Origin: Helopsaltes ochotensis
Taxonomy: Eukaryota; Chordata; Aves; Passeriformes; Locustellidae
NCBI GenBank assembly: GCA_013400155.1
Contig: VXBM01000016.1
Coordinates: 397,547-461,546 of the forward strand
Length of the DNA stretch: 64,000 bases
Reading direction: 5' to 3'
In this document: positions 36,581-49,411 of the stretch, one piece after another
Position numbering within the stretch: the stretch's first letter is position 1
Layout: the number at the start of each line of letters is the position of its first letter
Made by a program: the position numbers and the translations under genes
The notes under the pieces: generated by a model
Told to the model about the DNA's origin: nothing
Database searches by the model: none
What the model saw: the letters and a program-made list of their open reading frames with translations, nothing else

Positions 36581-39500
36581 TAGTCTCTGCTCATTCTACC
36601 TTTTCTATGTACCTACAGCAGTATATCAGAAGGCAATTAAAACATTAAAAAGCACATTTTATATTTTTTGCTCCTAAAACAAGCAAATTAATGATACTAA
36701 TAAAAATGGTTTGCTCACCGCAGTCCCTTAGTGTGCCCTAATTACAACACTGAAATATTTGTGCTTCATATGGGAGCTCTGCTTACTATTGAAATCCAGA
36801 CTTCTGTCAGCTGCTTTTTCACAGCTAAATCTGCAGGCAGCCATAGGAAAAAAACCAAGTCCAATCTTCTTGAGACCAACAGCAAAGGAAATGAGAGCTC
36901 AGCCACTAGTTATCTTGGCATATATAAGTATATATCTTTCCCAGACTAGCAAAAGTAATCATGGACACATGATACACCATCACAGCTATTAGTCTGCCTT
37001 GCCCTTTACCAAGTGTACTGAGCACATTGGCCAAAACTCATCTTCCCTGACATTTCCCAGTGCAGCTCTCGCAGGTAATGCCCATGTTAAATCGGATTCT
37101 TTCACTGGAAATGTCTGCTGGATGCCTGAATTACAGCAGTCACGGAGTATCCCCAAGCCTGCTTGCTGGGACTCCAGCCCCCGCAGAGACTCAGCCAGCC
37201 CAAGCTGTTTGGCAGCTGAAAGCAGGTTTTGTCATCCCAGTTATGCAGCAACTGCTCCCACGTTGGCAGGATATCACTCTGGCACACATGCATAGGCTTT
37301 TCCTGGTCATACTTGTAAAAGGCTCCTGGGAAGGTGCCTGGATAGAGTCAGGTTGTTAATGAAGAGCACATGATTAAAACAGCACGGATGTCAGGGCAGC
37401 CCTCATGGTGCTTGTACAATGAGGGACATCCCGAGGCAGAGGCAAAACCTTGTTTGCTTTGCCCCATGTGCTCTCTTCAAGAGGCCATTCCTGCCTCCTT
37501 GTCTTCTGCTCTCACAGCAGCTCCCTGCTGCTGGGTATCCCTGTGCACGACCTGCACTTGGTGTCTCTTAAACAACCCTCCCTGAAGGAGCTGCAGGTGC
37601 ATTGCCCTCGCTGTGTCACCTCAAAGCAGGTATTCGTGGTCTTGTTGTCAAATTGGAAGGAGGAGGGAAGGGTCCCACATGTGACTGAGCAGTGAGCAGT
37701 CCCAGTTCTGTGGTCAGTTCACAGGGTCCCCTCCCTGCTCAGACACTCACCTTGTCAATGCAGAGGTTGTTTTGGCCCGTTTGCTAGGGGTAGCAGCAAT
37801 AATCTGCCAGACAGAATGAAGCCAATACCTACAGAGTACTCGCAATAATTAATGGGTACTCCCAGCACCGAGTGCACAAGTGCAGGACCCTATCCCAGGA
37901 GTCTTCCTGAATATCTTACTGTTAGCTACCCACATACTTCCAGTAAAAAATACCACCTCCTCAGAATTACCCTGCAGTTTTACTCTCTACCCAGTACACT
38001 GCCTGGTAAAAAAAAAACAAACCAAAAGAGAGCATGCACCAATCTTTTCAATCTGGACAGAAAAAGAGAAGAAATAAGAAGAAAATGAGGAGTTGTTAAT
38101 TATTCCAGACCTTCTGGCAGCCAAAAAACAGGGTAATGGTAGGGAGGGCATGCCTCTTTTATATGGAAATGTGGAATGCGCTGTTAAGACTAGATTAACT
38201 GCTCTGAATTAATAAAATACAAAACCTGAACATTTATTCAAAATTCAGGCCAAACTTCAAGCTGCTTTGAGGTTGACAAACAAAAACAAAGTCTTGTATT
38301 ACCTCCCACTTACATTATTTTTTGGTTTTGATCAGCACAGAAATATATCAGTGCCTGGTCTCTGTCTAAGCAAAACCCAGTCATGCTGGAATGCCTCCAG
38401 AAAATCTTCACACATCCATTCAAATGCTGCACTCTTGGGACAGCCAGGTAAATGGGATAAGCTTGCAGATTCTTTCACCTTTCAGAATCTTTCTTGTCTT
38501 CAGTAATTTTTCATTTTCTGAATATTTCTCTGCTTCAGCACAGAGAGCAAATGCTAGGGATGTGATGTACATATTAACCACTGGTGAAATTAGGTTGAAG
38601 GAGAAAGGATTTATCAATTAAGTTGCAAGGGACATTAAGAGAAGACAATTCCTTTTAATCGGGGGAAGGAAGAAAGATTTTTCTTCCTTTCTGGACATTT
38701 GTGTTCTAATAAGATTCAAACCCCTCTAGACAACATTATTAGCCTATAGGTAACTTATTTTTCTCACTTTATTAGCCAGTGGTGTCTTTCTTGGTCTAAG
38801 AAGAGCAAAATTGGTTCACAGTAGTTCCTTTTTCCAGAGACTATAAATACAATGTCTTACAGGCTAAGCCATCAGGTTATCTAATACCCACACACAAAGA
38901 CTTCTTTTGTAAAATCTTTTACTTCCCTATATGCACTCTCCCATGGGAAAAGAAAGAAAATCCATCTTTAAAAGTCCCTGCCAGAACCAGTAGAATATAC
39001 ACTGAGAGTGGGTGCACTGGATGTGAGGGAGCATATCCAAAGGAAGAAAATACAGAGAATTTTCTTTTTGTATTTAAGTGGAATGCTTCTATTATACTAA
39101 TATATACATTCCCCAACATGGATCATAGTTAAAACACTGTTTTGAATAAGAAATGATCATGTTTACTAATTTTAGTCCTTTAAAAATTCTAATTAATGAG
39201 AGTCCTGAGATAAACTAAAAGGAATGAGAACTAAAAATAATGTCTTTTCTTTTAGAAATGAGACTGACAGTGGCTCACAAAAGTGAGATTTATTACAGTA
39301 ACTGGCTGTGGAGGAAAGTTTCTCACTGCGCCATGAGAAAAGCAGAGTATTATCCATTGACTCAGAGCTGACCTTCAATGCTTTCATTAAAAGGTACCAG
39401 GATATAAACTAAAACATAAAATATCAGCTTATCATATATTTGTCTTGTGTGGCACAGCAGATGAATGCTTTATCTTGTGAGTGTTCAGGATTTTCAGCAA

Positions 39501-39676
39501 TGAACAGCTTAGTCTCAGCTGTTGTCACATCCGCCACCCTTTTCTTTGACCCCCACAGATATCCTGGTACTTCTGTTAACAGCATGGGTCCTCTTGCACG
39601 TTGCCACCGTAGGCATGTCCATGAAGGTTGTATGAATCAGCAACCATCTTCTGCTGGCTACCATTAAAATGCAAAG
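36581..39676. other. Unique DNA with a moderately GC-rich middle, no gene seen
   Basis: From about 37060 to 37760 the sequence is richer in GC and holds several overlapping domainless frames on the plus strand (36999-37295, 37060-37359, 37450-37695). I recognise neither a protein nor a repeat family. The rest is AT-rich. Confidence 0.45.
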
Positions 39677-40271
39677 TGTTGCAGCAGCCCTCTTGTTAGA
39701 GGGCAGAAATGAGTTGAGGCACAGACTTCTTGTTTATCACAGCATGAAAAGGGTCCTGGTTTATTCCTCTTTACAGCTTAACCACCCTGACTCCAACCAT
39801 TCACTGACTCTGGCTGCAGCAAGCTCCTGCTGTAGGTTTCCCTTGCAGCCTTTGACTGCTGGTTATTGCCTGCTAAACTGTGATTTCATGTATTGGTTTT
39901 CAAACTCTGAATGCAGGCTTTTACCCAGCTAGACTGTGACTGCAGGTTCCAACAACCAGCTCTGACTGCAGACCCAGATTGACCTCACAGCACTGTTTCT
40001 CTCTCCCCAGGATCCTTCTTCTTATGAGCATCTCACTCCTTCTTCCTCAAGGTTCCTGTTCCTTCATGATTCTCCCCTCACCAGCTAACCCACTCCCTTT
40101 TATCACACTGATCTTTATTGTCTATAGCTGTGACTCACTGGGGCAAGGCTGTATTGGTTAACTAACACAGATGTTAGTTAGTAGACCCTGGTACTTACCA
40201 GGGTCGAGGTCACCCGTATTCCCTTTTCCTAGATACAAGAGTGATAGGAATTCTCAAAGAAATTCCCAACA
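39677..40271 (-). mobile_element. ERV LTR, minus strand, borders uncertain
   Basis: The left edge reads TGTTGCAGCAG on the plus strand, and the right side offers an edge ending CCCAACA, so the minus-strand copy would start TGTTGGG and end in CAACA, the usual TG...CA form (595 bp). On the minus strand it has two AATAAA-like signals (plus-strand tttatt at about 39763 and 40112), a CCAAT-type word near 40153, and U3 palindromes at 40159-40205. The GT/AG-rich U5-like left end resembles songbird LTRs. The flanks next to these edges do not match as a duplication. If instead the right edge is 40254, the 5-base word CAAAG flanks both sides but the LTR would end in CT rather than CA. No gag, pol or env adjoins it, so it would be a solo LTR. 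Confidence 0.55.
40159..40205. repeat. Two adjacent palindromes in the LTR U3
   Basis: TAACTAACA/TGTTAGTTA (40159-40167 and 40172-40180, 4-base loop) is followed at once by GACCCTGGTA/TACCAGGGTC (40184-40193 and 40196-40205, 2-base loop). Both are exact. Paired dyads in a U3 region suggest transcription factor sites. Confidence 0.75.
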
Positions 40272-41139
40272 GTAACTATTCAGAAAAGCTGTAACACACC
40301 CTCCTTAGAGATCTCAGTCTTTGGGGACTATATAACTTTAATATTTTATTGTAGAAGTGGAAGCAGTGTTTTGCCCGTGGTAATACAGAATAGCTGTTGG
40401 AGCTGGACAAGGACACCAGTGCCTCACCATCAACCTTTAACCCCAAAATCACCTAACTTTAATGAAAAAAAAAATCATTTTGATGGTCAGAGCAGGGAAG
40501 CCAGAGCTGAATGTTATGAAAATTGTGTTGCACCAGCAACGGGGCTGAATCACTCCAGAGGGAATGATAGTAAAGGAGGTAGAAAATGCCATTGGTAATA
40601 GATTATTAGCTCGACCATAATGCCCAGTTTTGTCATCTTAATTTGCAGAAAATCTTGCAACACCCATAATAAAACGTGCTAAGGGGGTTGGGCAGATAGG
40701 TAGTTCTGAAGCATGGTCCTCCTAACAAGACAACAAAATGAGGAACTGTGGCATTCTACAAGTAACAAAAGGGGAGTAATACATGTGCCAGTGGCCAACC
40801 CTGACCTGGGGCAGGCCCAAAGGGTAGTGCATGTAAAACTGGAGAATATTATATGCAACAGCTGGGAGGTGCAAGCTTGGCAGAATTGATCATGTTCATC
40901 CCAGTGTTGAGCAGGGAGTCCCCAGAGGGACCCTTTTGTCAATTCATTCCTTTCCCTACATCACAGGTGCCTGTGCACTAGAGTCTGAAGGTATTCAAAA
41001 GCAAAGGTAGATTCTGTGTATTTGAAAGCCAAGAGCATTGTACCAAAGAGGCTTCACTAAATCAGTGAAGGGTTTGCCTGCCCTAAAAACACTATGTAAA
41101 GTCACAAGCCTTTTAGAGCATGAAAGATGCCAGTAAATT
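40272..41139. other. Unique DNA, no gene seen
   Basis: No recognisable gene or element. Confidence 0.45.
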
Positions 41140-41490
41140 GGAATGGACTCAGAGAAATGCTACATCAAGTGATTAAGAGACAGATGGACTCACGAAAAAA
41201 AAATATTATAAAACTGAATAGGAGGATGAAAGGAGGTTATGCCAGGCAAAGACTGTAAATAACAAGGACAAAATAAATTATTTAAGACTGTAAAAGGAAA
41301 TATAATCCACTGTCACTCAATAATACTGAGCAGAGGAAAATTCAGTCAGCAAATCTGTAAAAAAATTGTTTCTTTTTCTGGTCCAATAGGTTGAAGAATA
41401 AGCTCCCAAAGGACATGATAGATATTGTATGACCTGAAGAAATTTGAACTTAGAATCACAAAAATCATGAACAATAGATGTCAGCAGGGG
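41140..41490 (+). mobile_element. Ancient CR1-type LINE 3' fragment
   Basis: Recognisable words in order are 'agaaatgctacatcaagtga', 'gatgaaaggaggttatgcc', 'ggaaaattcagtcagcaaat', 'agctcccaaaggacatgata', 'gatattgtatgacctgaaga' and 'agatgtcagcagggg'. They correspond to the 3' part of old CR1 copies. Long A-rich insertions and indels break any frame. Confidence 0.5.
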
Positions 41491-42339
41491 TGGAAAATCC
41501 AACTCAAAGTAGTGGTGAATTATATGTGCTAAAACACTTCCGTGTTTCTTATTTCTGTTCTTTACATCTTGATTGTGGCAACACATTGGGAAGATTGTAT
41601 ATGTAGGTTTTACTGTTATTATTATTTGGTATATGTGTTGAGAAGAACTTCCTTAACCTGCTAGCTAAATACTTATGATGAAATTTTGTTTGCCTTAGAA
41701 ATATTTTTATTGTAATATTATTTCAAATCTTTTGAAGTCTAAGATCGATCACAAATATTTTGAAGTTCAACCTGAATATCTTAGAAAGGTTAATGATTCA
41801 TTTTCCTTGATTAGATGATCACTTGCAATGCAAATATTAGCATGCAAGTATTTAAATTTCTGAATTTTGTAAAAATATATGCATATGGCTTTTAAATTTG
41901 CCTTTCAAGTTTGTGCCAGATGCAAAATAATCAGGTGGTAACACCAAGAGAATACACAAGAGACCTGCATATAATCTTAACAAAAATAAACTGAATAAAT
42001 GTATTTATTCACAAAAAACTTTCTTGAAGTGTTTGCCTTGCCCTAATTTGATTATACAGCACTCAAATTCCTGCTGAACAATAAAGATTGCTGCAATTTT
42101 TCAATAGACATACAATGAACCAGGATATTCAGCAGTAGTTTGGGTGGTTGGATTCTGGAGTAGGCCCTCTGGCCACAGATCAGGAAAACATTAAAATTCT
42201 TGCCCTTTCAAGGAGCAAAAATAAAACATTTTCCAAGAATGACAGCTACTTTCAATTATTTTCTGAACAAAGGATTTAAGACTGTCAATTGTTGTGTGTG
42301 GGCCCTATGAATGCTTGATCCTATCACCATACCAAATAT
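41491..42339. other. Unique AT-rich DNA, no gene seen
   Basis: No recognisable feature. Confidence 0.5.
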
Positions 42340-43316
42340 AATCATAGCATCATAGAATGGTTTGGAAGAGACCTTAAAAATCATCTGGTTTCCACCCAAC
42401 CTGGTCTTGAACACTTCCAGGTACGGGGCATCCACAGCTTCCCTGGGCAGCCTGTTTCCAGTGCCTCATGATACTCACAGTAAAGAATTTCTTCGTCATA
42501 ACTAATCTAAACCTAACCTCTTTGAGTTTAAAGCCATTCCCCCTTGTCTTATCAATCCACGCCATTGTAAAAGTCTTTCTCCAGCTCTCTTGCATCTCTA
42601 TTTAGGCACTGAGAGGTGCTATAAGCTCTTCCTGGAGCTTCCTCTTCCTCCAGGCTGAACAGCTCCAAACTCCTCAAACTTTCTTCACAGGAGAAGTGCT
42701 CCAGCCCTCTGATTAACTTGTTGGTGTCCTCTGGACTTGCTCCAACAGGTCCATGTCCTTCCTAAGTTGGGGACCTCGAAGCTGGATGCAGGACAGAGTG
42801 TGGTCTCACAAGAGCAGAGCAGAGGGGAAGAAACCCTCCCTCGCCCTGCTGGCCATGCTGCTTTTGATGTAGCCCAGGGCAGGGCTGACTTTCTGGGCTG
42901 TGAGCGCACGTGGCCCAGGTCATGTTGAGCTTCTCACCCACCAGGATCCCCAGGTCTTTCTCCACAGGGCTGCTTCCAATATGTTCTCTACTCAGCTTGC
43001 ATTTGTGCTTGGGATTTCCCCAAGTCACATGCAGGATCTTGAACTTGTTGAACTTCACAAGGTTCACACAAGCCATTCTCTCAGGATTATGAAGGCCCCT
43101 CTGCACAGCATCCCTTCCCCGCAGCATGTTGACTAAATGACACAGCTTGGTGTCATCAGCAACTTGCTGAAGGTTCATTCAATCCCATTATCCATGTCAC
43201 CATTTAAGATGTTAAACAGCAACAGTCCCAATGCTGATCCCTGAGGAACGCCACTTACCACGGCTCTCCCGCTTATCACTACTCTCCACGTGGTCATCAA
43301 GCTGTTGACTGTGGAC
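42340..43316 (-). mobile_element. CR1 LINE 3' half, minus strand, pseudogenised ORF2
   Basis: Plus-strand coordinates begin with the CR1 3' end as 'atcatagcatcatagaatgg', the octamer-like terminus, so the element runs right to left. On the minus strand ORF2 shows 'VVSGVPQGSALG' with LLLFNI, a reverse-transcriptase motif, then 'VADDTKLCHL' carrying the DD catalytic pair, then 'SSPVEKDLGILVGEKLNM' and 'GGFLPLCSALVRPH'. It is dead: an in-frame TGA follows '...GDMDNGIE', and one base has been lost just before the ADD box (near 43168), shifting the frame. Length is about 977 bp. The 5' side ends where an LTR begins. It is better preserved than the ancient CR1 relics elsewhere in the window. Confidence 0.92.
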
Positions 43317-43720
43317 TGTTCAGCACACAAGAACCACGCAGAACACTCGGTGAGGAAAAGGGTCAAAAGAGGGCTTGACTTTATTCTCTCTTTCTTATAT
43401 ACAGCTCAGACTCATGCCAGGGATTGGACGAGAGTGTAGCCACCTCTCCAATTCCACTGGCCCAACCGACAGTCAATTAAGTGTTTTTCCATCCGAGTGT
43501 ACGTGATATTTACCAAATACATTTCCCAAACAAACCCTCTCTACAAATAGCACCAGCTTGGGAAAAGGCAAAGCACTGCCTAACACTGAGAAAACTGACT
43601 CCATTCTAATAACTAAGAAACACATCAGAAAGGCTGCAAAAATCAGGGCAACAGTTGACCACAACTGTTTGCCTTTAACATCCTTGGTCAAATTAAATAC
43701 CCTCATGCATTTCTATTCTT
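43317..43720 (-). mobile_element. ERV LTR, minus strand, abutting CR1
   Basis: The left edge TGTTCAGCACAC gives a minus-strand end of ...GTGTGCTGAACA. On the minus strand a TATA box TATATAAG (plus 43394-43401) lies just upstream of an AATAAA signal (plus 43380-43385), followed by a short R/U5 to the end, a classic LTR promoter and poly(A) arrangement. An 8-bp-arm palindrome AACAGTTG/CAACTGTT (43650-43669) lies in the U3-like part. The upstream end of the LTR was not resolved; candidates lie from about 43690 to 43870. The 78-codon minus frame 43473-43706 is within U3 and is not a gene. No internal retroviral genes adjoin. Confidence 0.7.
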
Positions 43721-46700
43721 TTCCTATCTAGAACAGATAGAATTAGATAAAATTTCTATTCTAATTCTTTCTAGATTTTCTACTCTATTGCATAATTAAA
43801 TATAATTATATAATAGCCATGATAGCTGTTAGAACCCTCTTCATGGGGAAGCCACTAGAGGAAAATGCATCTCCTGAGAAAGCATAACAAGGGTTTGTCA
43901 CCGCAGACTTTATGCAAAATGTTTTGGAGGATAGTGGCAGGGGGTCGTATCACACGGAATCGCTTCTCATGAACCCAAAGATCCTACCTGTAATTTCTCA
44001 TCTGTGTCCCATAATTCCAAAAAACCTAACCACTTTCCTAAATCTGGGGTGTGTCTGCACCAGACAGCAACACACACAAGGGTAAAGGAAAAAAATAATA
44101 CAGGAGCAGTTTTCTGTAGGAACTTCAATTGTAAATTTATACCATCCCTACTACACCAGATAAAATAAGATGGACTGCCTGATCCTTGTCATTTAAACCA
44201 GAGATAGCTTAAAAAGTAATTTTAAAATCTTCTTTGAAATAATCATTTTCTCAACTTTGGCCTGGATTCCACTGTTCCATTGTCACCTCTAAAATTATTA
44301 TATCCCACATGGCCAAGTAGTTCCACAGTTTCAGGGTCATATGTTTCATTTTAAGTGCAAAAGTGTGAAGCATATTACTGGGTGTGATATAAAAATTACT
44401 TGTCAGCATTAGCCTACCTTTTCCCTTGAATTACCCTGTTTAAAAGTATATAACTTTCCACTTAGGCAGCAAAGAAATACATTCTGTTCTCACTTGCCTT
44501 CAGATAAAGGCAGAAATACTCTGACAACTTTAACAGTGGTACCACTGATTTCCAACAGTGAAACTGAGGACAAGGTTTGGTCATTGAGATTCAGCTAAAG
44601 TTTTCATACAAAGGATCTCCTATCTCCATGATACATAAAATAGTTTATAATATAAGTAATATCAATAAATCATTATAGAGCTCACTATAGCTAGATTTGA
44701 GATACAGATCTTTCAATAAGAGCACCTCAAACACAAACTTAGATGAAGTGCCTCTTCATCATTGTTGGGGGAGGTAAGCCTGAAGATGTAAAACTGAAAC
44801 TAAGTGGGTTGGTTTCATTTTCTGTTTTCAGTGAATGTCCACAGTTAAGTCAACAAGACATAGAATTACACATCATCTCTCTACAAATCAGTTCAGATAC
44901 TTAAATCCCTAATTCATATTGTTTCAGAATTTGGAATACATGTCTTGCCTGGAGACATAGGAAAGACAAAAACCCCAAGCAATGAAGTTGCATTTTGGGC
45001 ATACCCTAATTAGCTTTATGTAAACTTAGATGCTGATAGAGCCTTAAGCATCACAGCCCACATTAGTTCAGGTCTGAATGCCCTCCTTGCAGACTAAATC
45101 AGTCCAGCTTTTCTAATTGTTTCAACCATGGCTGAAAACACAGGCAGGACTGCACTGTGCTCAAGAACAGCATTAGCTCATTTAGAGAAAATCAAAACCC
45201 CATGTATGGCATCAGCTTGCTCAGTATAATCCATGAAGAGTGCCTCATCTTGGAAACTGGGAAGCTGGGAGCTGAACTCAGCTGCCCACAGGCATGGACC
45301 AGTATTTTACATGTGGACAGCTTAGTTATTTCCTTCTTTTATTCAGTCAATTATTTTGAACAGCTAGCTACTCTTTTCAAATCTAGGAGAGGGAGTGGGT
45401 GATTTCAGCACTGTAAGGCTGAAACACCTGTAGCTTGGTACGCGGGGTGTTCTGTGTATGTGACTGTATGCAAAGGCAGGGAAATGAGAAATGTATTCCT
45501 CAGGAGCAGTTTATTGGCCAAAGCAACATCATGTTCAAACAGCACAAAACCTCAATTGTTTCTCGCTGTGCCATGATATTAGGGTAGGGAGTGACTGACA
45601 AGGAAGAGAGCATTCGACTGAGCAATGAGCAGCACTCTCTGCATGAGTCTCACTAAAGCTGGGCTTCCAAAGATGGAGCAGTACCCGTGTCACTCCCTTC
45701 CATCACAGCTGTGACAGCTCTTCCCTTCGTTGATTACTGTTAATGATGGCTGAGCAAGCTGGAGGAAGAGAGTAACTGAGTCAGAGTGGGCAGAAGATAG
45801 ACCTTGTTTGAAAGGGTAGCAGCAAAAGTGGTGGTCACAGATGAAGGCATCTGAAAAACAAGTATCTCCTTTAATAAGGCAAATACATCCAAGAGGAGGT
45901 CTCCACAACAGAAAATGGCACATTCTAGTCTCCTTCTATACCACCATAAACCTGAATTATCCATCCCTTTCTTCTATCTGTGAACTAGCACTCATGCACC
46001 TGCATTTGTTGTTAATTTTTTATGGGTGGCAGAAAGAGATTCTCCAAATAGTCACCTCCCCAGACCCTGTTAGATGATGAACTGATAGTTAAGGCACAGT
46101 CTCACTTATTCCCACACATCTGGGACACCAGCATAGTCTTGTTAAAGCCCACAGTACTGAGAAGTCAGATGGATGAACAGATCTGACCTTCGTGAAAAAG
46201 TCATCCACTGCCTACTGTTTACTGATCCTGAGCAGGATGTGTGAAAAAAATCAACAGGGTTAACTTTTCTTCTCAGGCTGTAATTGATTAAGCTGCCTAC
46301 CTAAAAGAGTCACATCAGCATGCCAAGAAAAGTCTTTGGATTATTTACTTTTTCTAATCACTGAAAGAAGGATCTTTTTAATTCAGGAACTTCCCTGGTC
46401 CATTGCCATCTTTGTTTCTCTGCATATCCAGGCATGTCCAGGGCTGTCTTCATTACTGAGGGAGAAGTTCATTTTCAGGAAGAGATCCTGTGCCCTGTGA
46501 TTTCAGTTGCCAATTCATAGCCCTGCCAGTTACCTCTAAAAAAGACGTAATTGGTTTTTGTACTGCAGTCAGGAATAGCAAGAGGAAACTGTCTCTACTC
46601 AGCAAAGGAAGTGTTTTGGTGATGGCAGGAAAAGTAACACAGAATTATAAACGCCTGCATCTGGACTGCAGTCATAGGTGAAACTGTTGCCACCAGCATG

Positions 46701-49411
46701 TCTGGGCTTTCTTTTTGCTGGTAACAGGGTAATTCCACATTTTACCAGCCTTATGTGTTCAGCCCCTCCCTAATGTTTTTCCTCATGATTTGGCACCGAA
46801 CCACAGAAGTTAGAACCATCTCTGCTGCACTAAGATGTAGATGGAGGTTTGAGGAAGGTGTCAATCAAACTGAAAAGTTCAGCCTCATACGGAGATCTGG
46901 ATATCTTGCAAGTTCAGGTGACGTTCATTTATGTCTCTAAAATCTAAGGACAAAACCATAACCAAATACCATGCTTCGGCAGGGGAAAGGAGAAGTAGAG
47001 GGGAAATAATCTAAAAATCTCTTCCCTGTTGACATTATTTTAGAATAAATTTCAAAAATAGCACCTGCTTACAAGGAAGAAGTAAAAAAAGACCCATCGT
47101 TCTGTACCCTTCAGAGCTAATGGACTAAGAGAGGTGACAGGCAGACTATAGTTTAGAAAGCTGTATTTTTCTTGATATTTTATTTAAAATTTTTTGAGTG
47201 TGAAATATCTATCTATAGTATGCTCTCTTGTATAAGGGCATGCCTGTCTGCCAGATAAAGCAGCATGAAGTTCAGAGAAAAATGCTTTGAAGCCTCTTAG
47301 GAGAAAACAGTTCTACCTTAATGAAGTCCATTATGGGCCTCAGCTTTCAGTATGAGAAGGCACTTTCAAAACATGTCTAGCAATGAAAATGAGACTCTCT
47401 CATGAAGTGTAAAAGTTGTGACAAGCCAGCCATAGATGGAAATGACAAGGTTTTGCCTGCCACAGACAGCTCAGAAAACATTCCAAAGAGTACTGGAGCC
47501 ACAAGGAGTTACTGGATTTCAATCAGGGCTCAGTGAAATCAATTGCAACTGGAAATGCATGAGCTGCACCATGTATTTTCAACAAGGTAAGAAATACATG
47601 AGAATGCTTTTCTCTTGGCATTATCCCCTCAAACATCTGGCATGAAGCTACCTGACCGAGGTTGTAAGACTATTTTTATAGTTAGGATGGAGGTATGAGA
47701 CTCAGGAATACAGGTTTGCTTTCCAGCTCTACACTGCCCAATTTCCGCTTGAGCTTTTGTACATTCTTTTTGTTTTGTATGCTTCAGATCCTCCTCTGAA
47801 AAGTGAAACCAATATTTTTCTATCTCTTTATGTGATTGTGCTTGTATAGCGTGGGTTTTTCTCACAGTACAATGGAAATTTGGCTTTACCTTGAGGTTTC
47901 CATGTTAATAAATGTGAGACAAATAAACAAAATGCAGTAACATTCTGAGTTAATTTAAGATGGTGCCTCCTGCTGATATTAATAGATCTGCTATTGTTTG
48001 GAAATGAAGGAAATCACCCTCAGCTGAGAGTTTTGCCTTTCACATTCTGAATACACAATTGTTGAAATTTCTTATGAATAAAGGAAAGCCAAGTTGACAG
48101 ATTAAATGTGACATCTGTGAGACTGAATCTTTTGGCAATCCTAGATTTCAGAAGGTTTTGAAACTAGCCATCACATCCATTATGACCAGAATGTTTCAAG
48201 GTCCCAGTGGGACCCGTAGGTAAAGAACTGAAATCCCCCACTGAAAAACTTTCTGTCAGATGCAGAGAAGCAAAAGGCTGGCACTCTCTTACCTGGAAGT
48301 TCATACTGACAAGATTTTAAACATGTTGTATGTTTTACAGATCTTAAGCAGGTTCAAACATGTATACCCAAACTGGCCAGATTTAAACATCATGATAGAA
48401 CAAATGCAGTTACCCTGCCATGGAAGGGGAGGGCTCTCAGGCTTTTACAGCTGTCCAGGATGATTCTGCACAGATATGTACTCTTTCCCACTGTAAAAAT
48501 GTTATATGAGATTTCTAGTGAGCTACCATGCAGCTTCAGTGAGTGTTTAGAGTTATTTTCTACTATCACAAACTAACCATGCCTTGCTTCCAGAAAAATG
48601 AATTGTGCTCTGTAAATCTGCTCTAAAGTTCATACAACACTGACCACAGATACCAATTCACAAAGCAACTGTGATTTTCTGTGGCAAAAATCCTAATACA
48701 AGTGTTTCCCCAAGAGCCTCTTCTGTGTCTGAAAACCAAAGGGAAAAAACATCTTTCTAGCTGCTACAGATTGGTCTCTTCTGTTTGTTCATAAACTCTA
48801 ATACCGACAGTGAGAAGACTGACTGATTTGGAACATTAGATTAGCAGTGCTACTCTTCTAGAAATCCTTTACATGTTAATTCATCTTTGTGCAGTCTTTG
48901 CAAGCAGAACTTAGCTTCATAATTTCTATGAATTCTCTCCTTCCCTCTCCTATATATTATCTTCATCTTGCAGACCTCGAAATCCAAGTCATTTTATTAT
49001 TGATGAGCAGGATTTGTATAATGTTTGTCAAGAGATTTGATCTGAAGGATCATAAACTTCATGTCATAATTTTTTCAGCCAATACTGATATGTAGGCCTC
49101 TCCAGCATGAAACCAGAGTTGCCTGAAGATGCCTTGCAGACTAGAGGTGGAAGGGAAGAAGCTTGCAAGACCATGAAAATTAGTGCTATACACAGATGCA
49201 ATTACTTATTTAGATCCCAAGTTCTGCAGTTTAGCTAAAATGGCTTTAGTTGCTCAGAAAGTGCCAACAGCTTTTATCCAATTATAAAAATTGTAGAATG
49301 CTTGTTTTGTAGACTACATGGCAGCACATTCCTACAACACACAGCACAAAGACACCTGTCCAGAGGTGGAAGAAGAACTCTCCTCATCATGGCTCATGAC
49401 CAGTGTGCAAG
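43721..49411. other. Unique AT-rich DNA, no gene seen
   Basis: The first 150 bp (about 43720-43870) are very AT-rich and may belong to the neighbouring LTR. The remainder has short domainless frames only. The block 47935-48125 is a candidate conserved non-coding element on account of its SOX- and homeobox-like words. Confidence 0.5.

Noticed and set aside
43473..43706. 78-codon minus frame
   Set aside because: Lies within the U3 of an LTR; no env, gag or pol motif.
43850..43866. 'gccactagagg' as a CTCF site
   Set aside because: Only the central core matches; the flanking GC-rich positions of the CTCF motif are absent.
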